Shown here piece after piece: positions 26,054 through 35,543 of a DNA stretch of 64,000 bases (positions within the stretch are counted from its first letter, which is position 1; every line of letters starts with the position of its first letter). Both the position numbers and the translations under genes were made by a program. The stretch is taken from contig JAOTVR010000007.1 in NCBI GenBank assembly GCA_029863305.1, positions 1 through 64,000 on the forward strand, written 5' to 3'. This stretch comes from Gammaproteobacteria bacterium (GTDB taxonomy: Bacteria > Pseudomonadota > Gammaproteobacteria > Steroidobacterales > Woeseiaceae). Under the pieces are notes generated by a model. It worked only from the letters and a program-made list of their open reading frames with translations, did no database searches and was not told the DNA's origin.

Positions 26054-27727
26054 ATGGAATTTCTCGACGCGCGCAGACTAACTGGTCCAAGCCTGTTATT
26101 CGACGCGCCGGGCACGATCCTCGATGTTGCCTGCAGCCGCGAAGAGGCCGTGCAACTGGTTGCAGTCTGGGAGCGGCATGTCCGGCGCATGTTGGCCGAA
26201 CTGCAATGGAATGGTTGCGAATTTGCGTCGGTACAACTCCAGGGCGGCGTCAGCCTGGGCTTCACGGCGCCGATCGATGCCCTGTATGCCGCTTCCGAAA
26301 TCAACGAATGGGCGTGGGCCGCAATTGATGCGGAGCTGAACGGCGCCGAGGAGCCGGATTTTACGGAGGCCGTTGCCGCTTTACGAGCCGCGATCGCCGA
26401 GGAAGCAAATCCTGGGCTGATGGACATCCGGTCCAGGGCATCGCGCGAGAAGGTAACACTGCTTTGGGATGATGACGAAGCATCGCTCGGGCTCGGCCGC
26501 TATTCGGAGACCTGGCCGGTGCGCAATCTGCCTGATCCGGATGCCCTGGACTGGAGCGCCTTCGGGGATGTGCCATGCGGACTGGTTACCGGAACGAACG
26601 GCAAGACGACGACGGTGCGCATCGCTGCGCATGTCTTGCGGACGGCGGGGCACAACGTTGGCTTCAGTTCGACCGACTACATCGCCATCAATGATCGCAT
26701 TGTCGATCGGGATGACTGGTCGGGGCCGGGCGGCGCTCGCAATGTGCTGCGTGAACGGGACGTCGATGTGGCAATTCTCGAAACCGCGCGCGGTGGGCTG
26801 TTGCGGCGCGGGCTCGGCGTCGATAAAGCGGACGCGGCGCTGATAACGAATATCGCCAAAGACCATCTCGGTGATTTCGGCTCGCAAAACCTTGACGAGC
26901 TCTTGAACTGCAAGTGGATAGTGAGTCGTGCAGTTGCCGATACGGGCAAGCTGATACTGAATGCTGATGATGCACGACTCGTGGCCAAGTCAAAGGAATT
27001 TCCGGGGCAACTCGTGTGGTTCTCTCTCGATTCGAATAATGACGTGGTACGGACGCACACAGCGAACGGCGGGGCGGCTTTCGTACTCGATGGCAACGAC
27101 CTGATGGTCGTTAACGGGAACATTCCGGAATTAATCTGCCGCGACCGCGATGTGCCAATCACACTGTATGGTGCGGCTCGGCACAACGTCGCGAATGCAC
27201 TCGCCGCGGCGGCGCTCACCTGGAGCATGGGCGTGCCGCTGGCTGAAATGCGCGACGGGCTGACGACGATGATTCCCGCAAAGAATCCGGGCCGCGGCAA
27301 CATTTACGAGATCAACGGCTTCAGGGTCGTTGTGGATTTTGCACACAATCCTGAAGCCCTGCACGCGTTGCTGGACATGGCGAACCGGATGTCGCCGAAA
27401 CGCAAGGCGCTGTGCTTCGGTCAGGCGGGTGACCGGCCTGATGACCTGATCCGCGAACTTGCTCGCGGTGCCTGGCAAAGCGGTCTCGATCGCGTCTTTG
27501 TCTCGGAGCTTGCGAAGTACCATCGTGGACGCGAACCGGGGGCGGTATTCGCGGTCATCCGTGACGAACTAATGGCATGCGGTGCCAGGGTCGATCAAAT
27601 TGAGCACCACATGGAAGAAATCGAATCTCTCGACTCGGCGCTGGACTGGGCAGAACCGGGCGATCTGATCATCATGCTGGCACTCGAACGATCGCAAGAA
27701 CTCTACGACAAATTGCAGCGCATGTAG
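26054..27727 (+). CDS. Mur-ligase-domain cyanophycin synthetase-like protein lacking ATP-grasp
   Basis: The 557-residue protein has a P-loop TGTNGKTTTVRI at about 178 and other Mur-ligase features (ILETARGGLLRRGLG, NIAKDHLGDFG, VVDFAHNPEAL) closest to the C-terminal half of CphA next door. In front is a roughly 165-residue region (FTAPIDALYAASEINEWAW) resembling no ATP-grasp domain. It thus cannot be a stand-alone cyanophycin synthetase of the CphA1 type, which needs both ATP sites. The 9-nt gap to cphA indicates co-transcription. It could add the arginine in a two-protein scheme, ligate dipeptides (as CphA2 does) or make another peptide; this is open. Confidence 0.85.
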   Translation: MEFLDARRLTGPSLLFDAPGTILDVACSREEAVQLVAVWERHVRRMLAELQWNGCEFASVQLQGGVSLGFTAPIDALYAASEINEWAWAAIDAELNGAEEPDFTEAVAALRAAIAEEANPGLMDIRSRASREKVTLLWDDDEASLGLGRYSETWPVRNLPDPDALDWSAFGDVPCGLVTGTNGKTTTVRIAAHVLRTAGHNVGFSSTDYIAINDRIVDRDDWSGPGGARNVLRERDVDVAILETARGGLLRRGLGVDKADAALITNIAKDHLGDFGSQNLDELLNCKWIVSRAVADTGKLILNADDARLVAKSKEFPGQLVWFSLDSNNDVVRTHTANGGAAFVLDGNDLMVVNGNIPELICRDRDVPITLYGAARHNVANALAAAALTWSMGVPLAEMRDGLTTMIPAKNPGRGNIYEINGFRVVVDFAHNPEALHALLDMANRMSPKRKALCFGQAGDRPDDLIRELARGAWQSGLDRVFVSELAKYHRGREPGAVFAVIRDELMACGARVDQIEHHMEEIESLDSALDWAEPGDLIIMLALERSQELYDKLQRM

Positions 27728-27751
27728 CGAGCACCTGCAGCCCGCTGTCGC

Positions 27752-29905
27752 TCAATCAAGGCCGCGTTTTTTCAGTAATGGTTCGATGCTCGGTTCTCTG
27801 CCACGGAAATTCGTATACAACTCCATCCCGGGGCGCGTGCCGCCCTTGCTCAGAATCTCTTCGCGATAGCGCGCGGCTGTCTCCGGGTCGAACAAGCTTG
27901 TTTCCTGGAAGGCCATGAACGTGTCGGCGTCGAGGATCTCGGACCAGATATAACTGTAATAACCGGCCGAGTAGCCGCCCGAGAATATGTGCTGGAAGTA
28001 GCCACTGCGATAACGCGGGATTATTTCCTCGATCAGTCCAATGTCGGCCATCACGGCGCTCTCGAAGCCGCGCGGTTCAACCGCTTCAGTGGTGCCAAGT
28101 ACGTGGTAGGCCAGGTCGAGATACGCCGCGGCCATGTACTCGACAGTCTTGAAGCCCTGGTTAAACCTCGCCGAGGCGGTGATCTTGTCGACCACCTCTT
28201 GCGAAATCGGTTCTCCCGTTTCGTAATGATCGGCGAACATGCGCAGTACCTGCGGTTCGCGCATCCAGTTTTCCATGACCTGTGAGGGGAATTCGACAAA
28301 GTCACGAGGCACGCTGGTGCCGGCAAATTTCTCGTACCTTACGTCCGATAGCATGCCGTGCAGCGCGTGACCGAATTCGTGAAACAGCGTCTCTGCCTCG
28401 GTGAGGCTCAAGAGCGACGGCGAGTTTTCGGTCGGAGCCGGGAAATTGAAATTGTTCGTAATGATCGGCGCTACAAAACCGTCGAGGTTCGATTGCGGCC
28501 GCAACGCGTTCATCCACGCGCCACCGCGTTTGCTTTCACGCGCGAAAAAATCCATGTACAGGATCGCAAGGTGGCTGCCGTCGGCTTCCTTGACTTCAAA
28601 TGCCTGCTGATCCGGATGCCAGGTCGGCAAATCCTCACGTCGCTCGAATTGCAGTCCGAATAACTCGGTTGACAGTGCGAATACGCCATCGCGAACCGCG
28701 TTTACCTCGAAGTACGGGCGCAGCTCGTCTTCGTCGAGATCGAATTTGGCCTTGCGAACCTTTTCGGTGTAATAACGCCAATCCCAGGCACGCAGCCTGT
28801 CATCGATGCCGTCGGCCTCCATCATCGCCTGCAAATCGGCACGCTCCGCCCTGGACACCTTCAGCGCAGGTTCCCATATCTGGTCGAGCAGCTTGTAGAC
28901 CTTGCCGGGCGTCTCCGCCATGTTGTCGGAGAGCACGTAATGCGCGTGACTGTCGTAGCCTAACAATGTGGCGCGTTCGGCTCGCAACAGGACTGTCCGC
29001 GTAATTATTGTCTTGTTGTCCGCATCGTTGTCGTTGTCACCACGCATCGCGTAACCATCGAATATCCGCTTGCGCAGCGCACGGTTGGGTGAGTATTGCA
29101 GGAACGGGTCGACACTCGGACGCTGCAAGGTGAAGGCCCAGCATTCACAATCGTGACCCCGCCGTTTGGCTTCTTCGGCCGCCAGCGCTACCAGGCTGTC
29201 GGGCAGGGCGCCGAGGTCGGCTTCGTCAGTGACAAGCAACTCGAAATTATTGGTTTCCTCGAGAACGTTGTCCTGGAACTGTTGCGACAGCTCGGCCAGC
29301 TCTGCGTTGATCTCGCGGAGTCGGTTTTGTGCATCGAGATCGAGGTTCGCGCCCGCACGTACGAACTCCTTGTGGGTCTCCTCGATCAGATGCTGTTGTT
29401 CCGCGTTCAGGTCGAGTTGATCACGGTGTTCGTAGACGCTCAGCACGCGATCAAACAGCGTCTTGTTGAGATTGATGTTGTCACTGTGTGCGGCGAGTTC
29501 GGGAGCAACGATCTTTCCCGTTTCCTTGATGACTTCGTCAGAATGCGCGGAGTCCAGTGCATTAAAGACGCGCCGAACACGGCTGAGAGACTGTCCGGCG
29601 CGCTGCAGGGCTTCGATTGTATTTTCGAAACCGGGCGCGTCAGAGTTGGCCACGATGGCATCAATCTCGGCATCATGTGCTTGCATGCCAGCGCGCAGGG
29701 CCGGAAGGTAATCCTGCGACGTAATCTGGTCGAATGGCGGCACGCCAAACGGTGTTTTCCAGTCTTCGAGCAGCGGGTTGGCGGCCAGCTCTGTGCCGCC
29801 TGGTTTTGCTGCCTCAGTCACAGTGTCCCCGGCATCGGGCGGCGCCTTGGTGCATGCGGCAACAACAAGGCACGTAACGCCGATCATAATAATTCGTGAA
29901 GTCAT
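27752..29905 (-). CDS. M3 family oligopeptidase (dipeptidyl carboxypeptidase-like) lipoprotein
   Basis: The 717-residue protein has the M3 zinc motif LFHEFGHALHGML at about residue 510, with the downstream glutamate in a FVEFPSQVMENW stretch typical of Dcp-type enzymes. GGYSAGYYSYIWSEILDADTF is also diagnostic. The N-terminus carries a lipoprotein signal (CLVVAAC), so unlike E. coli Dcp it is probably anchored at the outer or inner membrane facing the periplasm. Family members remove C-terminal dipeptides or cut short oligopeptides. It is convergent with the cyanophycin cluster, separated by 24 nt, so it has no obvious operon link with it. Confidence 0.93.
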   Translation of the reverse strand: MTSRIIMIGVTCLVVAACTKAPPDAGDTVTEAAKPGGTELAANPLLEDWKTPFGVPPFDQITSQDYLPALRAGMQAHDAEIDAIVANSDAPGFENTIEALQRAGQSLSRVRRVFNALDSAHSDEVIKETGKIVAPELAAHSDNINLNKTLFDRVLSVYEHRDQLDLNAEQQHLIEETHKEFVRAGANLDLDAQNRLREINAELAELSQQFQDNVLEETNNFELLVTDEADLGALPDSLVALAAEEAKRRGHDCECWAFTLQRPSVDPFLQYSPNRALRKRIFDGYAMRGDNDNDADNKTIITRTVLLRAERATLLGYDSHAHYVLSDNMAETPGKVYKLLDQIWEPALKVSRAERADLQAMMEADGIDDRLRAWDWRYYTEKVRKAKFDLDEDELRPYFEVNAVRDGVFALSTELFGLQFERREDLPTWHPDQQAFEVKEADGSHLAILYMDFFARESKRGGAWMNALRPQSNLDGFVAPIITNNFNFPAPTENSPSLLSLTEAETLFHEFGHALHGMLSDVRYEKFAGTSVPRDFVEFPSQVMENWMREPQVLRMFADHYETGEPISQEVVDKITASARFNQGFKTVEYMAAAYLDLAYHVLGTTEAVEPRGFESAVMADIGLIEEIIPRYRSGYFQHIFSGGYSAGYYSYIWSEILDADTFMAFQETSLFDPETAARYREEILSKGGTRPGMELYTNFRGREPSIEPLLKKRGLD

Positions 29906-29977
29906 GGTGTTTCCTCAATTTCACCCCCAGTTTTCACGATCGGATGCGATCAGGACATAGGTATTTGCAGCAGTTTC

Positions 29978-30430
29978 TCACTCGAGGGTCAGGATCAGGT
30001 CCCAATGCTCCTGGCTGACGGGCATGATGGACAAGCGATTGCCGCGTCGTGTCAGGATCATGTCGTCGAGACCCGGGTGCGCCTTGATCTCGGCCAGAGT
30101 GATCGGTTTGTCGAATTTGCGCACGAATTCGACATCAACGAGTATCCAGCGCGGTTCGTCCTTGCTGCTCTTGGGGTCGAAATAGCGGGATTCGGTGTCG
30201 AACTGCGTCGGGTCCGGATATGGCTCGCTCGCCACTTTCGCTATACCTGCGATTGCAGGTTCCTTGCAACTCGAGTGATAAAAGAAGATTTCGTCGCCGA
30301 TCCGCATGTCGTCACGCATCATATTGCGTGCCTGATAATTGCGAATACTGTCCCACATGTCGCGACCGTCACGTTGCAGATCATCGATGCTGTAGACATC
30401 GGGTTCTGATTTCATCAACCACTTCGCCAT
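29978..30430 (-). CDS. EVE-domain protein
   Basis: A roughly 150-residue EVE-domain protein (thymocyte nuclear protein 1/YdcG-like), a PUA-related fold that binds modified bases in DNA or RNA. Family stretches are WLMKSEPDVYSIDDL, WDSIRNYQARNMMRDDM and EIFFYHSSCKEPAIAGIAKV. I start at the ATG at 30430 (MAKWLMKSEP), the usual family start, rather than the upstream TTG at 30448. It stands alone between two divergent or unrelated genes, and the modified base recognised is unknown. Confidence 0.93.
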   Translation of the reverse strand: MAKWLMKSEPDVYSIDDLQRDGRDMWDSIRNYQARNMMRDDMRIGDEIFFYHSSCKEPAIAGIAKVASEPYPDPTQFDTESRYFDPKSSKDEPRWILVDVEFVRKFDKPITLAEIKAHPGLDDMILTRRGNRLSIMPVSQEHWDLILTLE

Positions 30431-30518
30431 CGCTGAGTCGACCCTCAATCATCTCGTCAAAAAGGGCTGCGGAGTGTACCATGGCATCAGGAATCAGGGG
30501 CTCTGAGGACACTCTCGA

Positions 30519-31193
30519 ATGGCAAACGTGCTCGCAAATATTTTCGGCTCGTCACCGGTACAGCCGCTCGAACAGCACATCGGCGTTGCGTTCAGGTGCG
30601 CAAAGCAATTGCGCGCCTTTTTCGTCGCCGCCATTGCTGGCGAATGGGATACAGCCGCGGCCGTCCGTGACGAGATCGACAAGCTCGAACACGAAGCGGA
30701 CGATCTCAAGAAGGAGATTCGTCTGCATCTGCCGAAGAGTCTGTTCATGCCGGTGCCGCGCGAAGATTTGCTCGAGTTGCTCCTGGTACAGGATAAGATC
30801 GCGAACCTGAGCAAAGATGTCTCAGGTATTGTAATTGGTCGCAAGATGCAAATACCGGCAGCGATTGCCGATCAGTTTCTCGATTTTGTAGAACGCAATG
30901 TGGATGCGGCCAAACAGGCGCGAAAAAGCGTTCGTGAACTCGATGAGTTATTCACCGCCGGTTTTCGGGGCGCCGAAGTGACTCTGGTCTCCGCTCTGAT
31001 CGAAGAACTGGATCGCATCGAGACAGATACCGACAGCAAACAGGCGGAGCTGCGTTGGGCGCTCTACGAAATAGAGAATTCATTGAATCCGGTCGATGCG
31101 ATGTTCATGTACCAGGTCATCGATCTTACCGGCCAGATCGCTGACATGGCAGAGCGGGTCGGCCGCCGCCTTGAGCTGCTGCTCTCTCACTAA
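30519..31193 (+). CDS. DUF47/PhoU-like phosphate transport regulator
   Basis: The 224-residue, all-helical protein belongs to the DUF47 (TIGR00153) family, relatives of PhoU that pair with PiT phosphate carriers. Motifs are EIDKLEHEADDLKKEIR (the metal-binding ExxxD-type repeat) and LVQDKIANLSKDVSGIV. It has no signal peptide. It precedes pit by 43 nt and should gate or inhibit the carrier in the cytoplasm according to phosphate supply. Confidence 0.93.
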   Translation: MANVLANIFGSSPVQPLEQHIGVAFRCAKQLRAFFVAAIAGEWDTAAAVRDEIDKLEHEADDLKKEIRLHLPKSLFMPVPREDLLELLLVQDKIANLSKDVSGIVIGRKMQIPAAIADQFLDFVERNVDAAKQARKSVRELDELFTAGFRGAEVTLVSALIEELDRIETDTDSKQAELRWALYEIENSLNPVDAMFMYQVIDLTGQIADMAERVGRRLELLLSH

Positions 31194-31206
31194 TAATAAA
31201 AAATTC

Positions 31207-31220
31207 GAGCCTCGCGGCTC
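31207..31220 (+). other. Small hairpin between DUF47 and pit genes
   Basis: GAGCC and GGCTC enclose TCGC and are followed by TTT. The stem is short and the T-run weak, so partial attenuation or mRNA stabilisation is more likely than full termination. Confidence 0.35.
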
Positions 31221-31235
31221 TTTGAGGGTGTTTCC

Positions 31236-32486
31236 ATGGAAGCAGAGACTGTCTATATCGTTCTGGCGGCCTTGTTCGGCTTATTCATGGCCTGGGGAAT
31301 TGGTGCCAACGATGTCGCCAATGCGATGGCGACATCAGTCGGATCCAAAGCGCTAACGATCAAACAGGCGATTCTCGTGGCGGCCGTGTTTGAGTTTCTC
31401 GGCGCGGTATTGGCGGGTGGTGCAGTTACCGACACGGTTCGCAAGGGAATCGTCGATACAGATCTGCTGGCAGGTAGTCCCGAGTTGCTTGTTTACGGCA
31501 TGCTGGCCGCGTTGCTTGCCGCGGGAACCTGGTTGTTCATTGCGTCGAAGAATGGCTGGCCGGTTTCCACAACGCACTCCATCGTCGGCGCCATCGTGGG
31601 CTTCGCCGCCGCCGGTATTGGTGTCGATGCGGTGCAGTGGGGCAAAGTTGGCACGATTGTCATGAGCTGGGTCGCATCGCCCCTCACTGCCGGATTCATC
31701 GCGTATCTGATTTACCAGAGTGTGCAACGCCTGATCTTGCGGCAGGAGGATCCGCTGGCCAAAGCCAAGCGTTACGTTCCCGTCTACATCTTTTTTGCTG
31801 CGTTTACGATCACGCTGGTAACGATACTCAAAGGACTCAAACACGTCGGTCTGACGATCAGCCTCAGGGACAGCTACATTCTCGCGATCGCGATAGCGGT
31901 CGGCATCTCGCTCATTGGCGCGTTTGTTATTCGCCGTATCGAGCCTGACAAGAAAGCCGAAAAGCACCAGCACTTCTACACGGTCGAACGCGTCTTCGGC
32001 GTACTGATGGTCGTAACGGCCTGCGGCATGGCATTCGCGCACGGGTCCAACGATGTCGCGAACGCGATCGGGCCGCTCGCGGCGGTCGTCAGTGTGGCGC
32101 AGAACGGCATGATTACGGCCAAGTCAACGTTGCCGATCTGGGTATTAATGCTGGGCGGCGGCGGTATCGTGATCGGTCTTGCAACCTTTGGTCGCCACGT
32201 CATTGCGACAGTCGGTAAGAAGATTACACAGCTGACGCCTAGTCGTGGTTTTGCCGCCGAACTCGCGGCTGCAACAACGATCGTCATCGCGTCGGGGACA
32301 GGCATGCCGATTTCGACGACGCACACACTAGTCGGTGCGGTGCTGGGCGTCGGTATGGCCAGGGGTATCGAAGCTATCGATCTGCGGGTTGTCGCGCGAA
32401 TCCTGATATCGTGGGTTGTCACCATTCCGGCCGGCGCGTGTCTTGCGATCGTATTCTTCTTCATTTTCAAGACGATCCTGCCCTGA
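31236..32486 (+). CDS. pit: PiT-family inorganic phosphate transporter
   Basis: A 416-residue, polytopic inner-membrane protein with the two inverted PiT repeats: GANDVANAMATSVGSKAL near residue 26 and HGSNDVANAIGPLAAVV near residue 268. GWPVSTTHSIVG and GMPISTTHTLVGAVLG are the paired second motifs. Members take up phosphate, usually as a metal-phosphate complex, with protons or sodium. The gene follows the DUF47 regulator and probably shares its transcript. Confidence 0.96.
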   Translation: MEAETVYIVLAALFGLFMAWGIGANDVANAMATSVGSKALTIKQAILVAAVFEFLGAVLAGGAVTDTVRKGIVDTDLLAGSPELLVYGMLAALLAAGTWLFIASKNGWPVSTTHSIVGAIVGFAAAGIGVDAVQWGKVGTIVMSWVASPLTAGFIAYLIYQSVQRLILRQEDPLAKAKRYVPVYIFFAAFTITLVTILKGLKHVGLTISLRDSYILAIAIAVGISLIGAFVIRRIEPDKKAEKHQHFYTVERVFGVLMVVTACGMAFAHGSNDVANAIGPLAAVVSVAQNGMITAKSTLPIWVLMLGGGGIVIGLATFGRHVIATVGKKITQLTPSRGFAAELAAATTIVIASGTGMPISTTHTLVGAVLGVGMARGIEAIDLRVVARILISWVVTIPAGACLAIVFFFIFKTILP

Positions 32487-32496
32487 TCGCGGCTGA

Positions 32497-34257
32497 ATGT
32501 TTGTGCCTCGCCTGATACTTGTTCTTCTCGTGCTGCAGACCTCGCTCGGCGCGGCGCAGGATGTTGCGCAGAACGTCGAGCAAGCCGTCATTCGTTACAG
32601 CGAACTGCACCATCCGGTTTACAGTTCGACCGGCATGGTTGCGGCGCAAAGCCGAACCGCTGCCGAAATCGGCGCGCAGGTGCTGGCCGATGGTGGTAAT
32701 GCCATCGATGCGGCGGTAGCAGTCGGCTTTGCTCTCGCTGTCACGCTGCCGCGAGCCGGCAACCTCGGCGGCGGCGGTTTCATGCTTGTCTACGATGCCG
32801 GGTCGGATACGACGATAGCGATCGACTATCGGGAGATGGCGCCACCGGCCGCGCATCGCGACATGTTCTTGGACGAAAACGGCGATGCCGATCCGCAGCT
32901 CTCGCGCTTCAGCCGCAAAGCATCAGGCGTCCCCGGCACCGTCGCGGGTCTGCATCTCGCGCATCAGAAATTCGGTCGTCTGCCTTGGCGAAGGCTGGTG
33001 CAACCGGCCGCCGATCTCGCCCGTGCGGGTATTGTTGTGTCCCGTGATCTCTCGCAGTCATTAGCTGGCCGCAAGGACAGGCTGTGCCGCCATGCGGCGA
33101 CATGCGGATACTTTTTCAAGCCCGGCGGTGTGACCTACAAAATGGGCGAGCTGCTCGTGCAATCAGATCTTGCAGACTCGCTGCAGTTGATTGCCGATGA
33201 CGGTCCCGACGCGTTCTATCGCGGCGCCATCGCCGAGAAGATTGCTGCCGAGATGGAAACGGGTGGTGGGTTGATTGACATGGAGGCACTCGCGAACTAC
33301 CGGCCGGTTGTCCGCAAGGCCTTGTACGGCAGTTACCGCGGCTTTGACATCGCAACCATGCCGCCGCCGAGTTCCGGTGGCGTGCATGTCCTGCAGATGC
33401 TCAACGTGTTGTCGCATTTCCCGATTGCCGAGATGGGTGCAGGCAGTGCCGATGCGACACATCTGCTCGCCGAAGTGATGCGACTTGCCTATGCCGATCG
33501 CAGCAAACACCTGGGCGACCCCGATTTCCATGACGTGCCTGTCAAGTGGCTCACGAGCGCTGACTACGCGGCGGAACTCGCCGCATCGATCGACATGAAG
33601 TGGGCCCGGCCCTCCGACGATGTCGCACCCGGCGTCGCGCCAGCGTTCGAAAGCGAAGACACGACGCATTTCTCGGTCATGGATGTGGATGGCAACGTCG
33701 TCTCTAACACCTATACGCTGAATCTGTCCTACGGCTCGGGCATATCGGTGGCCGGTGCCGGATTCCTGCTCAACAATGAGATGGACGATTTCGTCTCAAA
33801 AGCCGGTGTTCCGAATGCGTTCGGCCTGCTCGGTGGGAAGGCAAATTCGATTCAGGCAAACAAGCGACCGTTGAGTTCGATGACGCCGGTCATAGTATTC
33901 GATGACGGTGAGCCCTGGCTTGCAACCGGCAGCCCGGGTGGCAGCCGCATCATCTCTGCCGTACTGCAAATGCTCGTCAATGTGATCGATCATGGAATGA
34001 ATATTGCCGATGCGTCGGATCAGCCACGTATGCATCATCAATGGTATCCGGATGAGCTGCGACTCGAATCGGGTTTCAGCCCGGATACCATTCGATTGCT
34101 CGAAGCGCGGGGACACGTGGTCAGGGCTGCCGCGCCGTCGATGGGCAGTGTGCAGACGGCTGCTTATCGCGACAAGCTGTATCGTGGCGCGTCGGACCCG
34201 CGCCGTCCGAACGCGGGCGCGGCCGCGCCATCGCTCATCGATGCAAGCGCCCACTAG
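32497..34257 (+). CDS. ggt: Gamma-glutamyltransferase (periplasmic)
   Basis: The 586-residue protein starts with a signal peptide (LVLLVLQTSLGAAQ). The proenzyme is cut before the catalytic threonine, here most likely in EDTTHFSVMDVDGNVVSNTY. GNAIDAAVAVGFALAVTLP and GSPGGSRIISAVLQ are standard family segments. It transfers or hydrolyses gamma-glutamyl groups such as those of glutathione. It follows pit by 10 nt and overlaps the next gene by 17 nt, so coupling with that permease is likely. Whether it feeds the gamma-glutamyl-polyamine genes further on is speculation. Confidence 0.95.
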   Translation: MFVPRLILVLLVLQTSLGAAQDVAQNVEQAVIRYSELHHPVYSSTGMVAAQSRTAAEIGAQVLADGGNAIDAAVAVGFALAVTLPRAGNLGGGGFMLVYDAGSDTTIAIDYREMAPPAAHRDMFLDENGDADPQLSRFSRKASGVPGTVAGLHLAHQKFGRLPWRRLVQPAADLARAGIVVSRDLSQSLAGRKDRLCRHAATCGYFFKPGGVTYKMGELLVQSDLADSLQLIADDGPDAFYRGAIAEKIAAEMETGGGLIDMEALANYRPVVRKALYGSYRGFDIATMPPPSSGGVHVLQMLNVLSHFPIAEMGAGSADATHLLAEVMRLAYADRSKHLGDPDFHDVPVKWLTSADYAAELAASIDMKWARPSDDVAPGVAPAFESEDTTHFSVMDVDGNVVSNTYTLNLSYGSGISVAGAGFLLNNEMDDFVSKAGVPNAFGLLGGKANSIQANKRPLSSMTPVIVFDDGEPWLATGSPGGSRIISAVLQMLVNVIDHGMNIADASDQPRMHHQWYPDELRLESGFSPDTIRLLEARGHVVRAAAPSMGSVQTAAYRDKLYRGASDPRRPNAGAAAPSLIDASAH

Positions 34258-35539
34258 CCGGGCACACAGCAGCATCAGCCCGGCAGCGCGCCGCTACGCG
34301 ATGGTCGTTCTGGCTGTCGTCTACATGTTCAATTTCATTGACCGGCAAATTCTGTCGATTTTGTTGCCGGCGATCCGCGATGAATTTCAGGTTGGTGATG
34401 CCGTGCTCGGCCTGCTTGCCGGCACCGCATTCGCGCTGTTCTACGTTACGCTCGGGGTACCGATCGCGCAGCTCGCTGACCGCGTCAACCGACGCAACCT
34501 GATCGCCATTGCCGTTGCGGTATGGAGTGGCATGACCGCCCTGTCGGGGCTGTCGGCGACTTTTTGGCAACTGGCATTGGCGCGGATCGGCGTCGGCATC
34601 GGTGAAGCAGGTTGCAGCCCTCCCGCACACTCGATGATTGCCGACTATTACCCGCCTGAGAAGCGCTCCTCTGCCATGGGTTTCTACACGCTGGGGATCT
34701 CGACCGGAGTGATGCTCGCCTACCTGGCCGGTGGCTGGGTTGCGGAAAACATAGGCTGGCGCGAAGCCTTCCTGATCGTCGGTGTCCCGGGTCTGTTTCT
34801 TGCGTTGATCCTCCGTTTCACTGTCATCGAGCCGCAGCGCGGAGCCTCGGAACAACGTCTTGACAGCGGCAGGAAACCACGGCTCCGAGTTGTCATGCGC
34901 TTCCTGCTGGTGCGGCGTTCTTTTCTCTACATGGCGGTTGCTGCGGGCCTGAGCGCATTTGTGGGCTATTCGGTTATCAATTTCTTCCCGAGTTTCATGG
35001 TGCGCAGCTTCGCAGTGGATGTCGCGACACTGGGGCTTTGGCTCGGACTGATCTACGGCATAGCCGGCGGTCTCGGCTTCTTCATGGGTGGCTACATTGC
35101 AGATCACGTCGGGCGCACAGGACATCGCAAGGCGTTGTGGTTCATTGCCGCAGCCGTGCTGATTACAGCGTCGTTCAATTTTGCGGTTTATCTCGCGCCG
35201 ACCGCGGTCTGGTGTCTGCTCTTGTCGATCATCCCCGCTGTGACATCGAACTTCTACCTGGCGCCGGTTCTGAGCCAGACTCAAAGCCTTGTCTCGCTGC
35301 GCATGCGTGCGGTCGCTTCGTCACTCGTACTGCTGATCATCAATCTGATCGGTCTCGCCATGGGCCCACCGATAACGGGCATCGTCAGCGACCTTCTCGA
35401 ACCGGGATATGGATCGGAATCGATGCGATATAGCCTGTTGCTTGTCAGTTCGGTGTTGCTGCCTTTGGCCGCGTGGTGCTATTTCCAGGCCGGCAAATCG
35501 ATAGAACACGACCTGCGGCGTGCTGACGAACACGACTAG
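34241..35539 (+). CDS. Major facilitator superfamily transporter
   Basis: The ORF opens at 34004, but the first 79 codons run inside ggt; the ATG at 34241 (MQAPTSRAHS) gives a 432-residue protein with about 12 transmembrane helices. The first helix is YAMVVLAVVYMFNFIDRQILS, and the loop motif QLADRVNRRNLIAIAV is the usual MFS signature between helices 2 and 3. GIGEAGCSPPAHSMIADYYPP resembles spinster-like/organic-acid or glycerol-type permeases. The gene overlaps ggt by 17 nt. Substrate cannot be told; a ggt product (amino acid or dipeptide) is possible from context only. Confidence 0.9.
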   Translation: MQAPTSRAHSSISPAARRYAMVVLAVVYMFNFIDRQILSILLPAIRDEFQVGDAVLGLLAGTAFALFYVTLGVPIAQLADRVNRRNLIAIAVAVWSGMTALSGLSATFWQLALARIGVGIGEAGCSPPAHSMIADYYPPEKRSSAMGFYTLGISTGVMLAYLAGGWVAENIGWREAFLIVGVPGLFLALILRFTVIEPQRGASEQRLDSGRKPRLRVVMRFLLVRRSFLYMAVAAGLSAFVGYSVINFFPSFMVRSFAVDVATLGLWLGLIYGIAGGLGFFMGGYIADHVGRTGHRKALWFIAAAVLITASFNFAVYLAPTAVWCLLLSIIPAVTSNFYLAPVLSQTQSLVSLRMRAVASSLVLLIINLIGLAMGPPITGIVSDLLEPGYGSESMRYSLLLVSSVLLPLAAWCYFQAGKSIEHDLRRADEHD

Positions 35540-35543
35540 TTAG

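Noticed and set aside
34235-35284. 349-aa minus-strand ORF
   Set aside because: Antisense to the MFS gene; polar, repeat-poor and without family features.
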